A stretch of 64,000 nt of DNA from Tetrastigma voinierianum (lineage: Eukaryota; Streptophyta; Magnoliopsida; Vitales; Vitaceae). A model generated the notes under the pieces. That model did not search any database. It was not told where the DNA came from and saw only the letters and a program-made list of their open reading frames with translations. Location of the stretch: positions 186,001 to 250,000 of the forward strand of contig JAEQBH010002966.1 of the NCBI GenBank assembly GCA_016808115.1, in the 5' to 3' direction. This document shows positions 57,220 through 64,000 of this stretch, piece after piece (position 1 is the first letter of the stretch; the number at the start of each line of letters is the position of its first letter). Position numbers and translations under genes: made by a program.

Positions 57220-59240
57220 CAGTGGTCATCTGTGTCTCCCACATCATCAACATCATATATATGTGCTGTGGGTGCTGGTGGTGTAATCAAAGGAAAATGT
57301 TGTGACACAGACAAATACTTGAAAATACTCATAACTCATTATTACCATAAGAAATATCATTAAAGCGAGTGAGCCGGATATAGTGTCGAAAAGAAGAGGT
57401 GGGTGTAAGTCGAGCTCCTTAGCAGAAGCAGTATTATGAATAATATCAGTGTGACAAGTCCATCATCATCTATCTCTAGCATAGAAATCCCAAACATATA
57501 AACGGCTGGAACCGAGGTGGGAGTACGCATATAAAATGTGGCGGTCTTAGATCATGTCCATCGCATCAATGCAGGCATCATAAAGTGTTACATCCTCAAA
57601 ATCAATAGTAGAAACTCCAAACATGTCAAAAGAAGAATGAGGCTCGTGTGGGGCTGCATCGAGGATACGGCCTATGTCGATCATGTCCATCTCGTCTATG
57701 TAAGTATCAGGAAGAGTCACTCCCGTCGATTATCATCCTGATCCATAGGTAGGTCATAGTCGGGGACCTCCTCCGGGAAACACATAGAGAACACATTAGC
57801 TTAGCCCGGTGATGGGGGCGCAACTATCATGGCACCAAGTGCCTTTTTAGTCTCAGAACTAAAACACATCTATCTCAGGGCCTGTTGGATGCCTTGGATC
57901 CCATATGTCTTTAAAGCATGATCAGTACCCCCTGTGCGGGGTGATGCGTTGATCATCTAATAAAGTAGTCAGCTAACTGAAAGGTACACGGGCGAAGGGG
58001 ATAATCGAATGGAACCCCCCGAGACAGGGCGAGCCTCACCTGTCCGGCCTTGGCCGTGCATATGAGCGTGCATCGTCCTCTATGGGAGTGTAACTTTGAA
58101 CCCGCTAGGGTATGTCATGATCAAGCTATAAAAAGTAAACTCATGTTGCCACATTGGTGGCGACCCTGACTGAAGCCGGGCATATAGAACAGTACTCTTT
58201 CATCATACTAAAAATGCAAGTACCTACGTGTGATGAAGACAACAGAGCACCGAGTTCAATGCTATCATCCTCTAAGCGGCCGACTTGAACCTCATTCGAA
58301 AGTAAACTGGTCGAGATGTAAGGTCATCCCTCATATGAAAACATAATAATACGGGCTAAGAAGAAGTAACAACATCTCTGTCAAAATGTATTGTGATAAT
58401 GCGCCCCTCGTGTATGAACTTCAACCGATGGAAGGGAAATGGTATAACACCAGCTTCATGAATCGAGGCGACGAAGTAGGTTAAAGGATGATTGAATCCT
58501 CAAAAACCTGAAATAGTATGGAGTATTTTACTGGCCTAATCATGACATGTGTATTGAGTGTGCCCATAGCGTCCTACAGGAGTCCCATCATGGCTTTGAG
58601 TGGTGTGAAGAGGCCCGAGTGGTGGTGGTAGAATCTCATCATCCTCTCTAGCTGTTGTGCCAGCAAATGGCCTGTCAATGGGTAGAGGCTAAGCTACCCT
58701 CCCACTTTGTGTAACAATATGAACATCCCTGTGAACAGGCCCATACTCCTCCGAGAACATAATGAAGGGTGTCATGGGCGGAACATGATGCAATTATATG
58801 CGAAAATTGAAGTATGTTTGGGAACCTCATCTAGGATAAGTTTGAATGGCCTAGGGATCTGTTGGCCAGAGGTGCATCCACTAAAATCTGAGTTTGTGTA
58901 TAAACTGATCGGTTGTGGAGCCTCTCTATCCCATCCCACCATGAATATCTCGTCTCCCGAATGTATACCACCTATGGGTGGAGGTACAGCTCTAGCGTCA
59001 TGAGTAGGGAGCCACGAGTGTGTTCCCTACGGGCGTCCCGAACCAGCCACGGCGCTTGATGTCAGAGTCTGAATGGCGTGTCTCGGCATCGGTCGTGCCC
59101 GGTAGGGTGACGGAATCAACAAAATTTGTTTCCTATGTTCCTCCCTCTGTAGTAGTCCAAGCTGCTGCGGCATAGCAGGTCTGGGGTGAACACGAGGATG
59201 GGTTTCATCTAGGAATGATTCGCATCAGTGTGCAAAATGG
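57220..59240 (-). pseudogene. Tat-like protease and protease-RT linker, decayed
   Basis: The minus strand shows, right to left, PPPIGGIHSGDEIF near 58970-58930, the end of a gag-protease region, then MGTLNTHVMI and ILFQVFE (58570-58510), corresponding to a conserved block after the protease. CFPEEVPDYDLPMDQDD follows near 57785-57735, then MFGISML and EIDDDGLVT near 57490-57450. These are typical of the long linker between protease and RT in Tat/Ogre elements. Frameshifts and stops separate every block. The linker continues at 54012 after the solo LTR. Plus frames at 57178-57741 and 58707-59003 are shadows. Confidence 0.75.
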
Positions 59241-60079
59241 TGAGGCTTTTTGTTTGGATTTTTGGAATTTTGTTCAAAACAGTGGGAGGTTGTATGTTCA
59301 CTGACTGACTGAAATGGTTAAAGTGAAGTGTAAAATGGTAACCTTGAAGGTTTAGGTCACTAGCTTGATAACATGGGGTTAACAAGTGTCCTCGGGTTAT
59401 ATCCTCGCATTATGGCAAGCAACCTATAGTCCAAGTCATAACCGGATCTTTGTTTAGCTTTAAAACTTCAACCACTAGAACCCGCATCTATTTGAGTCAA
59501 CACAGGTAACATGCATTCACAGCCCCTTTCAGTTTAAAACCCTAACACTCAACCTCATTTCAGTGGCTCGTAAAGGCCATCTAAAGAATATCAGTGCATC
59601 TAACAATAAGTATGCATTGTACCCTAAAGCATGGCAAGTATTGGCCAAAGTAATGACATTAAAATGACGTTAAACCACCCCAGTTTGAAAAGGTAGGAGC
59701 CATAAAATCACGATGCACAATAGCATTTAAAACATAAGGGACCACACACTGGCTGCCCCGAAGCCAAGCTGGCCACCTTCCTCTTCAAGGCTATAAAGCA
59801 GCGAGCATCCCTTGAGTTGTCATCCCTCAGGGGGTGTTTGCGGCCCCAGAAATGAAAGAAAGAGGAGAAGAGAAGAGAAAAGCAAACCTAAAATGAAAGG
59901 CTACTTGGGAATTCTTCTTGAAATCAAAAGTTGCTTAGGGTTACAAAATCATGAGGGCTTATAGGCCACCCCGAGAGTGTGAAAATACAAGAATGCCTAA
60001 AACATTGGGTCTGGCAGGAATGAGTGGTAATACACCAAAACGTAATTAAGTTTGGGAACAAATACAAAGTGCAGGGGCG
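59241..60079. other. Non-coding; leader-like, nothing recognised
   Basis: This is where gag of the Tat-like element would be expected on the minus strand, but I see no gag motif or long frame. Purine-rich sequence at 59845-59905 resembles the leader blocks of the LTRs. It may be R-U5 of an LTR whose U3 is to the right, given the TATA-like box at 60082-60094. Confidence 0.3.
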
Positions 60080-60081
60080 GG

Positions 60082-60094
60082 AATTTATTTATGC
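60082..60094 (-). promoter_or_regulatory. TATA-like box, minus strand
   Basis: The minus strand reads GCATAAATAAATT, immediately left of the GCGAAATTTCGC cluster. The arrangement (motif cluster upstream, TATA box, then purine-rich leader) parallels that at 2419-3880. It is weaker than a consensus TATA box. Confidence 0.3.
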
Positions 60095-60099
60095 GGGGA

Positions 60100-60395
60100 G
60101 AATTTCGCTAGCCTAAGCGAAATTTCGCTGAGTGTGAGTACGAATAGCGAGGGTGAGGAAATTTCGCTATCTCGATGAATTCGGCTAGTAGCAAAATTTC
60201 GCTAGCCTAGCCAGAAAATATGAGAGATAAGCGAAATTGGTTAATTTAGCTAGGCACGATGAATTTCGCTAGATGAGAAATTCCCAGCTAGCCTAGCGAA
60301 ATTTTCAATTCGCCCGAGGATGCGAGGAATTTTCGCTATGGTTGCGAATTTTGCAATCCCAACGAAAACCCACCGCAATCCATAGCGAAATTTCA
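60100..60395. repeat. GCGAAATTTCGC palindrome cluster
   Basis: The full palindrome GCGAAATTTCGC lies at 60117-60128. Half-sites AATTTCGCT occur near 60101, 60160, 60196 and 60262, TTTTCGCTATG near 60331, and AGCGAAATT near 60230, 60295 and 60384. Several are joined to TAGCCTAGC. Spacing is irregular and the intervening sequence is not repeated. Confidence 0.85.
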
Positions 60396-62299
60396 CGGGT
60401 TACTGTTTTGCTTCAGCTACTGGCAGTACATAACCTACTTGCATCCCTTTTTCATCTTTTGCCTTCATTTCTTCCTTGAATCTTGATATTTTGATGGGTG
60501 AAAATAGTTTCAATCTTCATGGTTCGGCACATATCTCGTGCTCGAACTCGAACTTAGTGGCGAGGCATGCGAAGCACAAAATAACCAAAAAATAACCTCG
60601 CAATGGCATAAGTGATACTAAGTGGACCTGAACACCTCAATTGGCTTACTTGATATGATTAGTGCGCAAAAAATACTCAAAACCTATCTCGAATAGGGCT
60701 CAAAATAGCACTTTTTGGGCACTAATCACCTGACCGACACGTTGCTAGTCCATAGCGATGCAAAACAATAAGGACATGCATACGATTGCTTTCTCAAAAA
60801 GTTTATGGTTCAAAAGAATTTATGTATAAATAGAGTATTACCTTTAAAATATGAATAATTTGATACCTTGTTCGGCAGAGCCACGAGAAGAACGAAGCCA
60901 TATAAAGATCAGTTTAGGTCGACATCGGATCCATGTGGTTCTCGACCTAAATTTCCACCAAAGTCTAATGGTTCCTAATGTAACCCGGAGTCGAGCCAAT
61001 AAATTGAAAAAATTATTCCCTCCCCCAGAGCCTAGCTACGGCATGGCCTTAAGGCTGTTGAACAACTAGATAGGAAAATCTACACTCTTCTTTCTTTATT
61101 TGTGACTTCATTGTAGGGTGTGATGCTTCGACTTGCAAAGAGTCGGTGTAGCGAGAGTCCTGGAGTGACTCCCGACCAATTAGGTTTAGGGCATCAAGCC
61201 AAAAGGATCACTTGACCACAAGCTCTGCAGGCTTCACCCTGGACTTGAATGACTTAGAATCGGCTTTTCTGACCACGGCCCCAAGCTCCACTATCCACGT
61301 GTAGCGAACACTAAGTTCGATGACTCCCGACCACTTAAGGTTTAGGGCATCGGGCTTTAAAGAGCTTTAAGCCATATACCCCTCGGGCCAGGTGCTTTCA
61401 GTTTCAAGGCAAAAGCGTCCACGACTTTTATTTTTTTCCTTTTTCTTTTTCTTCTTTTCTTTTTTTCTTTTTGCTTTTTCTTTTCCTTTTGGAAGACTAC
61501 ATTGGTCTTCAAATATGGAGTAACCTGTGAGCTTTATTATGGGTCGTCGACATTACCAAGTAGGCTTTGCAAAGTGAAGGAAGTACATAATTTCCTGACC
61601 TATTGGAACAATCGAAAGTTATGCCAGTGTGTGAATTAGCTAAAGGGGAATGTTGAGGGTTGAATATCTTTGAAACTTGATTGACGAAACTGAATCAAAC
61701 ATGGAATTGTTCTAACGACAAGGTAACAACAGGGTTTCAATTCTCAAGAAATTAATGGCAGATTCAATTGTTCAATTAAAGCAATTCAATTGTCAATTGA
61801 AAGAAAAAGTAAAATACACAAAATGGAGCCGCAAAAGTGATTTGCAAAGAGTGTATTAAACGTAAATAACTTTGTAAAAACGTTTGATATAACCAAAATG
61901 GCTAGTACATGCTTAATATAGCTGAACATACAAAAGTATCACTGCCTACTATGGCTAATACATGAATCCTATACAAAATTAGTAGGCAGTTGATAAAGCT
62001 GAAAACTATATAAAAACATAACAGAAGACACTCGACCTCTAGCACCCTCCCGGTAAAGAAGCATAGACATGTAATAGGGATAGGAAAGTTAGAGGCGAGT
62101 GCGACCACCTCCCGATCTCGTGGTGGTGGTGGATCAGAAACTTATTCTTCTCTTTGTGGCTTGACATGTCTAGAAGGAGAACAACTGGCTGGCCCCGGGT
62201 GTATTGGCTCATCTCGTGTCGGGAACATCACGAGAGGCCAAAGGTGACTCATGATGCTGCTGGAGCATGGCATGTGTTTGCCCGAAAGTGGTCTCGGCT
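60396..62299. other. Repeat-like spacer with a direct repeat and a pyrimidine tract
   Basis: No gene is supported. GACTCCCGACCA followed by TTAGGTTTAGGGCATC occurs at about 61167 and, slightly altered, at about 61324, a spacing of 157 bp. A nearly pure pyrimidine tract of ~65 bp lies at 61425-61490. Short frames at 60851-61069, 61902-62108 and 62154-62342 have no known motif. Confidence 0.5.
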
Positions 62300-63990
62300 C
62301 GAGTCAATCTACGATCCATCGGCCTTTATTGCGAGTCTGTGACGAGCCCGGCATCATAACACCTGCTAGCTCCCTGGTACTGACATGAATGTACTCCGGA
62401 GAGTGTTGTGCTGTATATGATGGGCCGGGAGTATCAGCTGGGGCTGTGGCTGAAGCAGGTGGAGGATGAGATGGAGGAGATATATCTGGCACTGGGCTCC
62501 TCTCCATCTCGGGCTCAGGAGCATGAATATCTCTCCTCTGTGAGTGCTCTGCCTCTTCGTCCGGTACCTCCTCCTAATCCCGCTGCTGGAGGAGAAAAGA
62601 AATAGGCATCACCATAGCTCTCTCCAAAGACAGGACCTGAGGGCATCCTGATCCTCCAGCTCGTCGGGGGCTCCTGCGGAAAGCCAGTGCTCACGAGGAC
62701 TGTAGCAGTCTCGGCATCAATAAAGGTAGACTCTCTGCTCGAGCCAGGCCCTTTCGGTGGACCTTGTCTTCAAAATGTAGCAGGGAGGGTCATCACCCGG
62801 CTGGAGGGTGAACCCGGGAGCTCCCTGCGGGATCGGTCTGAGCCTCGAGAATGGCTCCCTACTATTTGAGCGTCGTCTTTGAAGAGGGAAGAAATTTGGT
62901 ACGGGCGGATGATCAATAGAAGCATCGAGGCGGGGGCCTCGGAATAGTACGAGATCTCTTTGCCCAGTGTCTCGAGCAAGACTACGGACCATCTCCCAAT
63001 GTGTCGGGTGGGGCCCGATCCAGATAACCTCGAATTGGCTGCTTGTTTGTCTGCGAGCCCAGTGTGCCGATATATCTGGCTGCGAGAACTCCGGACTGAT
63101 CATCGTGCGAATCGGAGCTCAGGCGGACTTCGAGGCGCTCCGGGGAGTCATAGAATGGTAGAGCTGGCCAGACCACCGGGTGTCGGCGCACGGCGTCGTA
63201 AATGGCGGCGACGAATAATGCTCGATCGGCCTCGCTAGAATCCTTTGGTCTGGGGTCGGTGTCGTAGCCGGGACGTCGTAATACGACTCCCCATGAAAAT
63301 CCCTCGCGTGTAGGCCGACATTCCCCGAGATAGGATGCTAGACGAATAAGGGCCTCCTGATCCTCGAGGGGCGGCGATAGCGAGCGATAAAGTGCCCTGG
63401 CTCTTGACGTAGAAGGTGACGGTGTGGCCTGGGGATGAGGACTCACCGGTCGAAGTACGGGCCCTCTTAAGAGGGGCGGACCCTCCTAGATCTCCTACGT
63501 AGTGGTGGGGAGCCGGGGGTCCCATCCGGTGCGATATCTCTGAGATCCTGAGGCTCCTCGGGGTTGCCTCGAGGGTGGAGGTGATGTAGGGTGCGGATCC
63601 AGGAGCCTTGAGACTCTTGCTCCGGCTCGAGTCTTGAACGACCCAGGGCTGGCGGGACCCACCTGCAGTGCAGCACCATGGTACACTTGGTGAAAAGGAC
63701 AGGGAGCGGGCTCGACGAAGTGGAATTTAGGGCGGCGACAATTTGAGCAGGAGCTCAGCGTTGATGAATGAGGCACTCTGCAATAAGAACCCTGGACATA
63801 GACGAACCAGGGCTCGCGGGCAGGGGATCAGGGTTCGGCTATGCGTGCTGTAAGTGACTCACGGCGGCGGCGGCGGCCGGTGCTCGGGGCGCGGTGATGG
63901 GCCCAGTGCGGCTGCGGGAGGCCGACGGTGGTGGCTTAGTGGTTGCAGACGAAACCGGGGCTCGGGGCTTGTCACAGTCCAATGGTAGAG
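62300..63990 (-). pseudogene. Unrecognised GC-rich protein remnant, minus strand
   Basis: This is the most GC-rich part of the window. The minus strand has overlapping frames of 93 (63776-63495), 96 (63525-63235), 154 (63446-62982) and 128 (63103-62717) codons. The last two look like one protein broken by a frameshift near 63040: the first contains QEALIRLASYLGECRP, DSSEADRALFVAAIYDAVRR and AARYIGTLGSQ, the second FEVIWIGPHPTHWEMVRSLA, DLVLFRGPR and FFPLQRRRSNSR. Flanks are proline, serine and arginine-rich. I do not recognise the family. Position on the 5' side of the Tat-like element suggests gag or the extra first ORF that some Ogre-type elements carry, but a separate element or host gene cannot be excluded. 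It runs to the window edge. Confidence 0.4.
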
Positions 63991-64000
63991 CGCGAGCAGG

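Larger units (their letters stand above)
46380..59240 (-). mobile_element. Ty3/gypsy element, Tat/Ogre-like, minus strand
   Basis: Reading right to left: protease-RT linker (59010-57225 and 54012-53870), RT (53870-53031), RNase H region (53030-51741), integrase (51740-50720), a long non-coding 3' region (50719-48841) and a minisatellite (48840-46380). Domain order is gypsy. The blocks CFPEEVPDYDLPMD, KKCTFRVTSGKLMGHIVSE and EAANKNIKRILRKM are characteristic of the Tat/Ogre branch. Two solo LTRs split it. Gag was not recognised, and no LTR of its own could be proved within the window, so its true limits are unknown. Confidence 0.85.

Overview
The window is plant nuclear DNA made almost entirely of nested, decayed transposable elements. 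Evidence for a plant: Ty1/copia and two Ty3/gypsy lineages (a Del/Tekay-like chromovirus and a Tat/Ogre-like element), a CACTA (En/Spm) transposon carrying both TNPD-like and TNPA-like genes with introns, several solo LTRs with 5-bp target-site duplications (TSDs), a MITE, long AT-rich spacers and plant-type TATA boxes. No intact host gene, tRNA, rRNA or CRISPR array was seen. The species cannot be named; a flowering plant with a repeat-rich genome fits.

Layout. 1-6.4 kb: LTR-like repeats, a dense cluster of the palindrome GTCGCGAC upstream of a minus-strand TATA box, and exon-like pieces of an unrecognised, broken minus-strand gene. 6.4-9.9 kb: a minus-oriented LTR split by an internally deleted copia element (TSD TTATG). 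10.7-15.5 kb: a gypsy element with 5' LTR, duplicated primer-binding site and broken pol, whose right end is replaced by the terminus of a second CACTA family. 15.6-20.3 kb: a MITE and a 3.1-kb solo LTR (TSD CTATA). 20.5-41.3 kb: a probable hAT-like element (imperfect 8-bp TSD) split by a 19.6-kb CACTA transposon, which itself holds solo LTRs at 22.4-24.6, 27.2-29.8 and 35.6-37.0 kb plus an LTR at about 32.9-35.0 kb. 41.3-46.1 kb: LTR-like and AT-rich sequence with microsatellites. 46.4-59.2 kb: a minus-strand Tat-type element whose 3' region is a ~46-bp minisatellite and which is split by solo LTRs at 47.2-48.6 and 54.0-57.2 kb. 59.2-64 kb: a second palindrome cluster beside a TATA-like box, then a GC-rich minus-strand protein remnant that I do not recognise.

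Nothing here works together as an operon or pathway. The organisation is a record of insertion, solo-LTR formation and decay. The most informative points are the order of nesting that can be read from the TSDs, two reverse transcriptases damaged at the catalytic aspartates in different ways, two promoter-proximal palindrome arrays, and the unidentified protein at 62.7-63.5 kb. I found no clear new biological system.
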